DNA of 64,000 bases, taken from NCBI GenBank assembly GCA_028554795.2, contig CM068835.1, forward strand, positions 59,367,719-59,431,718, written 5' to 3'. The translations under genes and the position numbers were made by a program. This document shows positions 1-8,224 of this stretch, piece after piece. Below the pieces are notes generated by a model. That model was not told the origin of the DNA. It searched no databases and worked only from the letters and a program-made list of their open reading frames with translations. This DNA is from Sinohyriopsis cumingii (lineage: Eukaryota; Mollusca; Bivalvia; Unionida; Unionidae). How positions within the stretch are numbered: position 1 is the first letter of the stretch; each line of letters opens with the position of its first letter.

Positions 1-252
1 CGACTTGATATCAGGCTCGATAATCAAGATCAACCAAAACCAGGCGAGGAACCAATAAACGCTATTGATCGAGCTTGTCATGCTCATGATGTAGCTTATA
101 AAAGTAAAAATCTACAAGATAGGCATATTGCAGATGTAAAATTAATTCATTCATTAAATTCTATAAAAAATAAAAATATTAGAGAATCATTAGCTAATTG
201 GTTAGTAAGATCCTCGATGAAAGGTAAATTAGCGATTGGGGCTGGTAATTAA
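1..252 (+). CDS. Phospholipase A2-like protein, C-terminal part (parvovirus VP1 PLA2 type)
   Basis: The open frame enters from the window edge and ends at TAA 250-252, giving about 83 residues. It shows a GEEPIN segment, then D-R-A-C-H-A-H-D-V-A-Y with the PLA2 catalytic His-Asp pair at visible residues 29-30, and a following RHIAD segment whose aspartate fits the supporting residue of the active site. This is the arrangement of the parvovirus VP1 phospholipase domain, which breaches the endosomal membrane during entry. In parvoviruses it is part of a capsid protein; here the rest of the protein is not visible. The gene ends 2 nt before the integrase ATG, so the two are probably co-transcribed. 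The glycine-rich calcium loop is beyond the window edge, so activity cannot be judged. Confidence 0.72.
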   Translation, partial: RLDIRLDNQDQPKPGEEPINAIDRACHAHDVAYKSKNLQDRHIADVKLIHSLNSIKNKNIRESLANWLVRSSMKGKLAIGAGN

Positions 253-254
253 TA

Positions 255-1241
255 ATGGAATCAATTTATTATTCACCGAGAGGATACTGGAGAGGCAAAG
301 CAGCAATTGGTAAACTCGCTGATGCAGCATCGGTTAAACATTCTACTGCTAAAACGTGGTTATCTAAACAAGCAATATGGCAAATTTATCTACCACGTCC
401 TAAACAAATTCAGTACTCGTATTTCGATGTCAGTGTTCCTAATGAAGTTCATCAAGCTGATATTCTGTTTTTACCGCATGATACTGTGCGTGGAAAAACG
501 TACAAGTACGCGCTAACCGTAGTTGATGTTGCAAGTAGATATAAAGAAGCAGAGCCGCTATCGGCGAAAACATCATCTGAAGTAGCCGATGCGTTTGAAC
601 GAATTTATCAACGAGGACTTGGACCACAAGGTGGTCTGCGATGGCCACAGCTACTACAGGTTGATCCTGGCAAGGAATTTCTTGGTCCAGTATCATCGTT
701 GATGAAACAACATAATACCAAAATACGACGAGGACATACTGCAATTCATCGTGATCAAGCAATTGTTGAGCGATTTAATCGAACACTTGCTGAACGGTTA
801 TTTGGATATCAATACGCGAGGGAATTTATTCAGGATAAAAGATCTCGCGAATGGGTTGCAAGATTACCAATCGTGATAGCTGCATTAAATAATGAGATCA
901 CACGAACAACCAACATGAAACCCATTAGCGCGGTCACAAAAAAAAATATACCAACACAACGGAAAGATGCTGGAAAACAAAAAATATTAGGTGATGTCAC
1001 AGTCAGATATTTATATGAGCCTGGTGAACTTGAAGGTGGTAGCGCGAGAGCAACTGATCCTATTTGGAGTGTTACCACACACAAAATATCTACCGTGACA
1101 AGATCCACTGGAAGAAACGCAGGCGTTTCCAGACCTGCAATCTACAGATTAGATTCAGCTGCTCCTCAACGTGGATTTACGCGTGAACAACTACAAATAA
1201 TTCCCGCGGATACACAACTACCGCCGCGATCACTTCGGTGA
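255..1241 (+). CDS. Retroviral-type integrase (Polinton integrase)
   Basis: A 328-residue DDE integrase expected to insert the element into host DNA. The N-terminus has the Polinton-type segment (Y-S-P-R-G-Y-W-R-G-K, then a WLSKQ block) before the catalytic core. Core acidic residues are D69 (in HQADILF), D137 (in VDPGKEF) and E172 (in AIVERFNRT), a D,D(35)E spacing. The C-terminal 70 residues (W-S-V near 274, then a YRLDSA and FTREQLQIIP ending) match the SH3-like tail of Polinton integrases. All three catalytic residues are present and the frame is intact. The ATG is preceded by an AT-only stretch (AATTAATA) 2 nt after the phospholipase stop. It converges on the polymerase gene, which ends 10 nt away. 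Confidence 0.93.
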   Translation: MESIYYSPRGYWRGKAAIGKLADAASVKHSTAKTWLSKQAIWQIYLPRPKQIQYSYFDVSVPNEVHQADILFLPHDTVRGKTYKYALTVVDVASRYKEAEPLSAKTSSEVADAFERIYQRGLGPQGGLRWPQLLQVDPGKEFLGPVSSLMKQHNTKIRRGHTAIHRDQAIVERFNRTLAERLFGYQYAREFIQDKRSREWVARLPIVIAALNNEITRTTNMKPISAVTKKNIPTQRKDAGKQKILGDVTVRYLYEPGELEGGSARATDPIWSVTTHKISTVTRSTGRNAGVSRPAIYRLDSAAPQRGFTREQLQIIPADTQLPPRSLR

Positions 1242-1243
1242 TT
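1228..1243 (+). terminator. Small TTCG-loop hairpin at the convergent integrase/polymerase ends
   Basis: GATCAC, loop TTCG, GTGATT form a 5-bp stem plus one G-T pair across the integrase stop codon, and a 12-bp perfect palindrome (GGCGCTAGCGCC, 1279-1290) follows inside the polymerase 3' end. The position between convergent genes suggests a role in 3'-end definition; that role is inferred. Confidence 0.35.
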
Positions 1244-1251
1244 TCGATCAC

Positions 1252-4200
1252 TTAACTAGCACTAGTGCCAGCACCCAAGGCGCTAGCGCCTCTACGTCGA
1301 TTACACTCAAGACAGGTTAACATGGTATTTTCTCGTGTATGACCGCGACTATTATCTTTTCTATCTACGGTGAATTGTCTTGAATCATTACTCGAATACC
1401 GCCATAACATTATACAATTACAACATGCGCAATGATTGTTCTGCTGCTGTTTTAACTCAATAATAAATTCAACATCAAGATCAAAGTCACGTTTATTTTT
1501 TTTATCAGATTGTTTGTATCCGATTAATTTTTTTCTTATTATATCATCATCGATGATGTTAAATTTATCAACGATTTCAGGAATTATAATTCTACGTAAT
1601 TGAGATATATTTCTGACCCTCGATACCGCTAAATAAACTAAATTTGACCACTCGATGCGATCGTCTACAATCCAGACTCGTGTATCAGAAATAGTTAATC
1701 CCTGTGACGAGTGGATCGTCATAGCGTATCCCAACACCCATGGAGATTTGTCAGCGCGTAATGCATCTTCGACCACACTGATATCAACGGCGACAATATC
1801 ATTTAATACGAGATTCTGTTTCCTTGACTCTGTCTGTCCTGGAATATCAACATTAATATTCTGTTTTCGTGTATCTGATGGTCTATAACACAACGGTACG
1901 GGTAGTTCTGAATATTGTTCTTTATGTAGTTGAAATAACTGTTGTTGTAAAGCGTCTCTGATTATTTTTCTACTTGCTACGATCAAATCGGTGGGTCTCC
2001 ATGAGTTCAAAAAATCACTCATTGATGTCTCTGAGATCACTCCACGTATTATTTCACACTGAATTTTGTTTGATTGTAATCTGATTAATTTTTTAAACTC
2101 CTTCAAATTTGCATCAAGAGCTCTATGATCATCATCTATTTCTTCATAATAATCAACGAAATTTTTTAACCAATCATGTGGAGATGGTCCAACAAAAGGC
2201 GGCGGTTGACCATGATCGCCACACATTATTATGGCGGTATTTTTCGTCAACAACCAATCAAGAAACATTTTTAATGTATCCAATGACACCGTGCATATCT
2301 CATCCCAAATAATTATTTTAGGTATATATTTTTCTCCCATCCGTTCAGGAGTCCATGTATCTCCGCGCCACCGAAAGAAACTATGATACGTACACGATTG
2401 TACTTGCCGCTGTTTCATCTCACGTGCAAGTCTATGTGTGGGTGTCAGCACGATTATATCTGAATTTCTAAAAACATTAATCGTTCGAGTTGTTTTGCCG
2501 CATCCACCAGGTCCATTGAGATATACTGTCTTATATCTAGTTATTGGATCACTCAACGATGGTGCCTTCGACATTTCTGATATTTTATTACCCTCACGAT
2601 AAAAATCTCTCACTGGAACATCTGCTGATTCTGCATAATTGTGTAATAGTTCCTTTTTTATTCTCCACGAACCCCATCGTTCATCGTTACTTGTAAATTT
2701 CATAACAGGTTCTAAATATTTACTTGAAATATAAAACGAGTCCGTTGCGACTCTGACTGCAGTCTCAGGAAATCTATTAATCATCGATAATAAATTTATG
2801 GAAACATAAGCCAACATGGAAGATCTTAGATGAGTATATTGCGGGGATACGTCATTTATGTAACTAACGATCGTACCTAATTTTGTTCCGTCGGATAAAT
2901 AAACACTCTCTCGATTTACAAACGTATTTTTCGCCGTTGTATCAGCGATTATAAAATCGTACTCGGCATCATCTAAAATTAATCGTGCGTGATGTCTTTT
3001 ATAATCATATGCACCACCTTGAGTAAATTTACCTATAATTTTTCTACCGAGATCTTTTGCGGTTTTGAGTTTATTAGGAATATCATCCTTAAACTCGCTA
3101 ATAACTTCAGAATCTGACATGGGCAACCAAACTTTGGTCTGTGCATGATATGATATAATTGCCTCACTGACCACCAACGATGTCAGTATCGCACAATCTA
3201 GCATATATCGCAACAGAACTATAGGTGCCCAACGTTTTTCACAAAAATGTCTGCCAAACCAAACATAACAAATCTTGTGAAGATTTTCGTTAAACTCGAA
3301 CGACTCAATACAGGCGAATCCAGTCAGATCAAAATCAGGTAATGGTCCATTAATTGCCACTCGCGTCATCTCGTTTGTAGGGTGACCAAATCTTTCAAAG
3401 TACGTAGAACAATCTCCGTATCCCAGAAAACTTCCTGGATAACATGCAACCATATCAACCGAAATAACATCATTGTAATTGTATTTGGTATTCCATAATC
3501 CGCCATGTCCATATTCGACGCAACTTGCGCGTACGTCCTCGAGTAAATCAAATCGTGTTGGTTTCCATGAATTTCGTTCTCTGGCGAAATGAGCCGCAAC
3601 AGATGGAACGGTAAAACAATTAGTTAGTAATTTGTCAGTATTTTCCGCGTGCTTGCACTGTAAAAACGTCGCAAGATTTTTCATCTCGTCATGGAGGGAT
3701 TCTGTGCGATATATTTCACCGTTCGGTTTGACAAACTGATCAAATTCACCCTCCTCATTACTTTTGAATAACCATACCGATACAGGATCGGTTTTACTTA
3801 TTTCGTTGATAAAATCAAACATATATGTGGGGTAAAATCTAACAGTTCGATCACGTGGAAATATTGTTACTGCGTTAGTCCATGCGTGCGCGTTATGATC
3901 GATAATATTTATTGGAGCTCCCTTCGATTTATATTTCGACTGGTACAGTACTTCTCCCGTTATTGTCGCCACAGTTATTGGAAATTTTAATATTTTTCCT
4001 AACTCAGCAACATCTTTTATTGTAGCACCGGTATCCCTAACTGAATCAGCCCACGAGTTTATTTTTTCACGCCTTAAATCAGTTAATCCATTTCCACGCA
4101 TCGCGTTTGTAAAGTGTTCTATTACTCGTTCAGCTACACAATTTAACCTTGAAAATTTCATCGGCGCTAGTTTATCAACGTTGGGTTTTTTATTTATCTC

Positions 4201-4683
4201 ATAAATTCCATAAATAACTGCTGTTACAGGATACGCTCGCTCATAATACGGTTTATCAATACCAGTCAATAGACCCGGTCTGGAATTTTTACTTAATATG
4301 ATAGTTTTATTATTACCAAGGACAGGATCATATTTGTCACGGATAATCCAACTATCTGTTTCTGTTAATACAATAAATTTTACTCTGAAGAAATATTTTT
4401 GATTGCCCTCGTATTCAGCGATGTAGTTAATGATAGTTGCCGCTCGCTTGTCATTCATTGTGGCGTCCGTGACAAAGTCAGTGTTTCGTATAATCTTGAA
4501 CGTTGACCATGTATGAGATGCACCATCAGTGTAAAATTCTTTCTTGGCGTCGTGAATTTTCGAGATCAAACTTTTATTTTTCGGATCAACCAGATCTCGC
4601 ACTGGCAAGTCAGAAGATAATCTGTCAAGGTTGAATGTATACTTAACAGGCCTAGTTTGGGATAATCTCTCAAACTCGTTCAT
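1252..4683 (-). CDS. DNA polymerase B - SF1 helicase - HNH fusion protein
   Basis: A 1143-residue replication protein with three modules. The N-terminal half is a divergent protein-primed type family B polymerase: motif A (DMVACYPGS) near residue 410, a KxxGKFTQGG motif-B-like block near 546-555 and motif C reduced to ATDS near 643. A canonical 3'-5' exonuclease domain is not obvious. Next is a superfamily 1 helicase: Walker A GPGGCGKTT near 722, WDEI near 790, GDHGQPPP, then the MTIHSSQG and YLAVSRVRN motifs near the end, closest in style to Pif1/RecD. The last 65 residues hold an HNH-like module with two CxxC pairs and an RGHTRENTMLTC core. The upstream open frame gives a 57-residue extension, but I choose the ATG at 4683 because it follows an A/T-only promoter-like gap and avoids overlapping the divergent gene at 4734. 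Confidence 0.85.
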   Translation of the reverse strand: MNEFERLSQTRPVKYTFNLDRLSSDLPVRDLVDPKNKSLISKIHDAKKEFYTDGASHTWSTFKIIRNTDFVTDATMNDKRAATIINYIAEYEGNQKYFFRVKFIVLTETDSWIIRDKYDPVLGNNKTIILSKNSRPGLLTGIDKPYYERAYPVTAVIYGIYEINKKPNVDKLAPMKFSRLNCVAERVIEHFTNAMRGNGLTDLRREKINSWADSVRDTGATIKDVAELGKILKFPITVATITGEVLYQSKYKSKGAPINIIDHNAHAWTNAVTIFPRDRTVRFYPTYMFDFINEISKTDPVSVWLFKSNEEGEFDQFVKPNGEIYRTESLHDEMKNLATFLQCKHAENTDKLLTNCFTVPSVAAHFARERNSWKPTRFDLLEDVRASCVEYGHGGLWNTKYNYNDVISVDMVACYPGSFLGYGDCSTYFERFGHPTNEMTRVAINGPLPDFDLTGFACIESFEFNENLHKICYVWFGRHFCEKRWAPIVLLRYMLDCAILTSLVVSEAIISYHAQTKVWLPMSDSEVISEFKDDIPNKLKTAKDLGRKIIGKFTQGGAYDYKRHHARLILDDAEYDFIIADTTAKNTFVNRESVYLSDGTKLGTIVSYINDVSPQYTHLRSSMLAYVSINLLSMINRFPETAVRVATDSFYISSKYLEPVMKFTSNDERWGSWRIKKELLHNYAESADVPVRDFYREGNKISEMSKAPSLSDPITRYKTVYLNGPGGCGKTTRTINVFRNSDIIVLTPTHRLAREMKQRQVQSCTYHSFFRWRGDTWTPERMGEKYIPKIIIWDEICTVSLDTLKMFLDWLLTKNTAIIMCGDHGQPPPFVGPSPHDWLKNFVDYYEEIDDDHRALDANLKEFKKLIRLQSNKIQCEIIRGVISETSMSDFLNSWRPTDLIVASRKIIRDALQQQLFQLHKEQYSELPVPLCYRPSDTRKQNINVDIPGQTESRKQNLVLNDIVAVDISVVEDALRADKSPWVLGYAMTIHSSQGLTISDTRVWIVDDRIEWSNLVYLAVSRVRNISQLRRIIIPEIVDKFNIIDDDIIRKKLIGYKQSDKKNKRDFDLDVEFIIELKQQQNNHCACCNCIMLWRYSSNDSRQFTVDRKDNSRGHTRENTMLTCLECNRRRGASALGAGTSAS

Positions 4684-4733
4684 ATAATTAAAACAAATAT
4701 TTAAATAAAGAAAATTATATATATATATATACA
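4684..4733. promoter_or_regulatory. Divergent AT-rich promoter region
   Basis: A 50-bp gap between the divergent polymerase and zinc-ribbon genes is almost pure A/T and contains a TATATATATATATA run ending 3 nt before the rightward ATG. It is the only noncoding DNA between the two start codons, so it probably drives both. Confidence 0.5.
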
Positions 4734-5033
4734 ATGTCCCAATGTAGATGGTTGATGATCGGCTCAGTAAATCGATGCAACAAATCCTGTAGAAAGGAAT
4801 TTTGTTGGATGCACTCACAAAACATACGACGAGGAAGTCTAGGACCAATACCATGTCTACGGTGTGGTATTGGAGTGCGAGGAAAGACAGAATTATGTGG
4901 AAAGTGTGGCGGGAAACGGTTCAGAGAGCTTAAAAGATATTATGACAAAAAAAATAATAGCGGTGAAAACGCTATAAAATCCGTGAAGGATTATATATCA
5001 AGATTTCAGACAAACAATGATTTAAACATATAA
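4734..5033 (+). CDS. Small cysteine-rich, zinc-ribbon-like protein
   Basis: A 99-residue basic protein with paired cysteines: C...C near 17-21, then a CxxC at about 42-45 (PCLRCG) and a second CxxC at about 55-58 (LCGKCGG). The last two pairs, 10 residues apart, make a plausible zinc ribbon; the C-terminal half is lysine-rich and asparagine-rich. I do not recognise a named family. It stands divergent to the polymerase and 10 nt before the HNH gene, so a role in transcription or nucleic-acid binding is plausible but inferred from the zinc-ribbon look alone. Confidence 0.6.
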   Translation: MSQCRWLMIGSVNRCNKSCRKEFCWMHSQNIRRGSLGPIPCLRCGIGVRGKTELCGKCGGKRFRELKRYYDKKNNSGENAIKSVKDYISRFQTNNDLNI

Positions 5034-5043
5034 TATTATTATA

Positions 5044-5541
5044 ATGGAGCAAAATATATTTGTCCCACATCCTGTCATAACAAACTATGAATCAAATATT
5101 AATGGTATCATCAGACACTGCAAGTTGAAGAGACCAGTTGGTTATGTTTCTAATACTGGCTATCTTAGATTTGTAGTTGGAAAGAAAAATTATCATTGTC
5201 ATCGTTTCACATACGAGTGTCACAGGGGTTTGATCAAAGACGGTCTTGTTATTGATCATATTGACGGGGACACTCAAAATAACTCCCTACACAACCTTCG
5301 TGTTGTCACTCGAAGCGTGAACTCTGCATGTGGTAATACAGGAAGATGTAAGACAATCGGAAAGAGGGCGGTAATTTCTACAAACATAGAAACCGGTAAA
5401 GAAATTATGTTTCAGTCTATGAACGCGGCTGCGACATATTTTGATATTGACTCGCGTGTGGTAAAATACGTCGCAGATAATATAACCAGATCTACTTTCT
5501 CGAAAAAATATAAACAGAAAATTACATTTCAGTATCAATAA
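5044..5541 (+). CDS. HNH homing-type endonuclease with NUMOD-like tail
   Basis: A 165-residue protein with the phage-type HNH_3 layout: a conserved start (GYLRFVVGKK), HCHRFTYECHRG, then VIDHIDGDTQNNSLHNLRVVT, which supplies the H-N-N catalytic signature at about residues 76-91. The C-terminal part (a K-A-V-I-S-T-N segment, then MNAAATYFDIDSRVVKYV) resembles the NUMOD1-type DNA-binding helix-turn-helix of free-standing homing endonucleases. It starts at an AT-only stretch (TATTATTATA directly before ATG). Possible roles are self-spread of the gene, or nicking for replication or resolution; neither can be told from sequence. The polymerase carries a separate, unrelated-looking HNH module. Confidence 0.85.
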   Translation: MEQNIFVPHPVITNYESNINGIIRHCKLKRPVGYVSNTGYLRFVVGKKNYHCHRFTYECHRGLIKDGLVIDHIDGDTQNNSLHNLRVVTRSVNSACGNTGRCKTIGKRAVISTNIETGKEIMFQSMNAAATYFDIDSRVVKYVADNITRSTFSKKYKQKITFQYQ

Positions 5542-5620
5542 CTATCATCACCACATTATTAACTATCATCACCACATTATTAACTATCATCACCACATTA
5601 TTAACTATCATCACCACATT
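5539..5620. repeat. 21-bp tandem repeat, four copies
   Basis: Four consecutive near-identical copies of a 21-bp unit (AACTATCATCACCACATTATT) begin at the stop codon of the HNH gene; the last copy diverges at its end. The unit contains no obvious palindrome. Confidence 0.9.
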
Positions 5621-5959
5621 GAATTAATTTTTTTAATTTATGTCACAGTAGGTCCTCCATACACTACTGAATTTTTGATTACATAAGGGAGATTACTTTG
5701 TAATATATAGTTTTCTTCGTAGATGGTTGGTTTTTTATGATCGTAATTAGTCAGTTTAACTAATTACATCGTATAGTGCCGACGAACCTAACTCATTAGA
5801 CTCATAAGTATTATTTATGGTTTTTAAATATTTTCCCATCATACAACACATGATAATATTATTGATCCGTAGGAAGCTGTGTGTGAAACAGAAACCGTTG
5901 CTCATTGTAATTGACCTGCAGTTGTGCATTAATGCCACTGTTATTATTGATTTTCGGTC
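5621..5959. other. Intergenic sequence without recognised feature
   Basis: AT-rich DNA after the 21-bp repeats. Small open frames on both strands have no recognisable domain and I do not call them genes. Confidence 0.5.
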
Positions 5960-5964
5960 TGCTT

Positions 5965-6150
5965 AGGAAACCAGCTACAAATACAGAAACTATTATTCAG
6001 AAACTGTTATAAATACAGAAACTATTATTCAGAAACTGTTATAAATACAGAAACTGTTATTATTCAGAAACCGCTACAAATACAGAAACTGTTAAATACA
6101 GAAACTGTTAAATACAGAAACCGTTATTATTCAGAAACCGCTGTTTACTG
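5965..6150. repeat. Interspersed CAGAAAC tandem repeats
   Basis: Variants of the words TACAGAAACTGTTA and ATTCAGAAACCG(C/T)T alternate about ten times. Each unit is a partial palindrome around CAGAAACTGTT. The array is followed by a TATAGCTAGCTATA palindrome near 6172-6185. Confidence 0.8.
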
Positions 6151-6352
6151 TAAATATTGGTTCCTTAGCTATATAGCTAGCTATATATTAACTTCCGAAA
6201 CATATGTTCGTAACAATGTTTGATAGCTCGATCAGTATGGTATTGGACTGTGGCGCTCGCGGTCCAGGATCAAACCCCCATGGCTGACAATTTGTCGGTG
6301 GTGCGCATAATTGCGATTTTTATAATAGTGGGGGAACCGCAAGAACCCACCC

Positions 6353-6448
6353 CGCTCAGCAAAATTCACCCACATATTGACTTGTGGTTGATACATATTT
6401 TCGTATCACCCACTGGATTAATTATTGTGGGTGTGATTTTGCTGAGCG
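6353..6448. promoter_or_regulatory. Nested inverted repeats (cruciform-like)
   Basis: An outer inverted repeat of about 22 bp pairs 6353-6374 with 6426-6448 (CGCTCAGC ... GCTGAGCG at its outer ends). Inside it a second 11-bp hairpin pairs 6384-6394 with 6403-6413. Two concentric stems in a noncoding gap between the early and late gene blocks suggest a replication origin or regulatory structure; this is inferred. Confidence 0.5.
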
Positions 6449-6469
6449 TATATGTTTGTACTGTCCTTA

Positions 6470-6890
6470 GTTAAGTTATATGTTTGTACCGTTTCATTCA
6501 TAATCTGAGCTCGCTAATACACTCGATAGGGGCTCTTCATTCATTGTATATAACCATTTCATTGTATATAACCATTTCATTGTATATATCCATTTCCTTA
6601 GTTAAGTTATATGTTTGTACTTCATTCATAATCTGAGCTCGCTAATACACTCGATAGGGGCTCTTCATTCATTGTATATAACCATTTCATTGTATATATC
6701 CATTTCCTTAGTTAAGTTATATGTTTGTGCCGTCCAAGCATAATCTGAGCTCGCTAATACACTCGATAGGGGCTCTTCATTCATAATCTGAGCTCGCTAA
6801 TACACTCGATAGGAGCTCTTCATTCATTGTATATGTTGTGCTGTCCCTGAAACATCCCGACGAACTCGCTAATACACTCGATAGGTGTTC
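6470..6890. repeat. Irregular tandem repeats of about 40-130 bp between gene blocks
   Basis: Five copies of a core word (CTCGCTAATACACTCGATAG) sit within composite units that also carry CATTGTATATAACCATTTCA and CCTTAGTTAAGTTATATG. Units are partly deleted, giving irregular spacing. The array ends about 40 bp before the ATG at 6932. Confidence 0.85.
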
Positions 6891-6931
6891 TAGGGATATT
6901 TTTTTTATTTTAAAGATTTATATATTATATA

Positions 6932-7435
6932 ATGAACCATGAAAATATCAATGATGTAATTGTCGCTATTAAAAAATTAAAAAAAGATGGAATTAATATA
7001 TCTGATGAACTTAATCCTGAAAAAATAGTTTCTGACTTTGAGATTTTACAAGAACGTAAAACCATGGGGACACACACACTATCATCTGAATACAGGCTCA
7101 TGAAACGGATTCAATCGGCAATGTTTCAGTCGCTAGCTACCGTAGAAGATGATCATGTGAAGGAGTTCGTTCCTCTTTCTACCGCCGTAGAAAGAATTAA
7201 GTCGTTATTATCCCACGAGTATGAGGCAAAGAAAACGATTAGTACCCGTATAAGACTATTAAGAAAAATTATGTCAGAGAGTAACCCCGTTACTGGTGAA
7301 ACGATCCAAGGTAACTTCGTTACTGGTGAAACGATCCAAAGTAACCCCGTTACTGGTGAAACGATCCAGAGTAACCTCGTTACTGATGATAATGAAAATG
7401 AAAGTTTTGGTAACTGGGGTCCATGTCAACGCTGA
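6932..7435 (+). CDS. Unknown protein with C-terminal decapeptide repeats
   Basis: A 167-residue protein, mostly helical and charged in its first 120 residues, with a C-terminal run of four 10-residue repeats of the type SNPVTGETIQ (encoded by 30-bp DNA repeats at about 7280-7390). The start follows TTTATATATTATATA, the same kind of start-proximal AT tract found at other genes of the element. It is the last rightward gene before the late block. I recognise no family; the repeat tail probably varies in copy number between element copies. Confidence 0.6.
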   Translation: MNHENINDVIVAIKKLKKDGINISDELNPEKIVSDFEILQERKTMGTHTLSSEYRLMKRIQSAMFQSLATVEDDHVKEFVPLSTAVERIKSLLSHEYEAKKTISTRIRLLRKIMSESNPVTGETIQGNFVTGETIQSNPVTGETIQSNLVTDDNENESFGNWGPCQR

Positions 7436-7450
7436 CCACGTGTATTGGTA

Positions 7451-7824
7451 GTCAAAATCAAGAAAGTTCTAACCTTGTCAAATTGTTCCTAATAAATTTT
7501 ATTTATTATAAATTTTATTTATTATAAATTTTATTTTTACTGAGGATTTATTTTTTTTTTACTAAAATCAAGAAAAATGCACAAATTACTTGATTCTGAC
7601 GGGGTAGTTGGTAGTCAAAATCAAAGAAAAATGCACGAACTACTTGATTTCTGACGGGGTAGTTGGTAGTCAAAATCAGGAAAATTGAGCAATTTCGTTG
7701 TATTTTAGTAAAAAAAAAATAAAAATCTCAGTAAAAATAATATTATTAATAAATAAAATTAATTTATAATAAATAAAATTTGTTAGGAACAATTTGACAA
7801 GGTTAGAACTTTCTTGATTTTGAC
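7451..7824. repeat. Long inverted repeat with ~120-bp arms
   Basis: The arm 7451-7568 is nearly the reverse complement of 7702-7824, sharing a GTCAAAATCAAG end, a TTGTCAAATTGTTCCTAA block and a poly-T/ACTAAAAT end. The spacer is about 133 bp. It lies between the ends of two converging gene blocks, so both transcripts would end in or run through a large hairpin. Confidence 0.85.
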
Positions 7825-8035
7825 GGGGTAGTTGGTAGTCAAACTCAAGTAGTTCGTGCATTTTTATGTTTCTGAGGGGGTAGTTGGTAGTCAAAATCAA
7901 GTAGTTCGTGCATTTTTATGTTTCTGAGGGGGTAGTTGGTAGTCAAACTCAAGTAGTTCGTGCATTTTTATGTTTCTGAGGGGGTAGTTGGTAGTCAAAA
8001 TCAAGTAATTTGTACAATTTCAGTAAAAATCAGGA
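7590..8035. repeat. Direct repeats of the GGGGTAGTTGGTAGTCAAA unit
   Basis: About six copies of a 50-60-bp unit share GGGGTAGTTGGTAGTCAAA plus AAGTAGTTCGTGCATTTTT. The copies before and after the inverted-repeat spacer carry the second word in opposite orientation (AAAATGCACGAACTACTT near 7625), so the array has both direct and inverted copies. Confidence 0.85.
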
Positions 8036-8224
8036 AAATTAATAAATATTATTTTTTTTTGTGATAGAAATTTTAATTTTACTTTCATCGACTAGCTTTT
8101 TTAGTTGCCTGGGCCGATTAATTTGTACCAAACACAAATTTGTGCCAGTAATAATAAAATATTTTTTTAAGTTGATCGAATTTGATTCTGAAGATCTACG
8201 ACAAAAGTCCTTAGACAGAAATCC

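Noticed and set aside
439..762. Antisense frame within the integrase
   Set aside because: Shadow of a gene whose catalytic residues are clear on the plus strand.
4684..4854. 57-residue N-terminal extension of the polymerase frame
   Set aside because: It is encoded by the TATATA-rich gap and overlaps the divergent zinc-ribbon gene; its composition (repeated Y-I-Y-I) reflects the TA run.
6220..6474. 84-residue hydrophobic frame in the intergenic repeats
   Set aside because: It spans the nested inverted repeat, lacks the AT tract found before the other starts, and has no recognisable domain.
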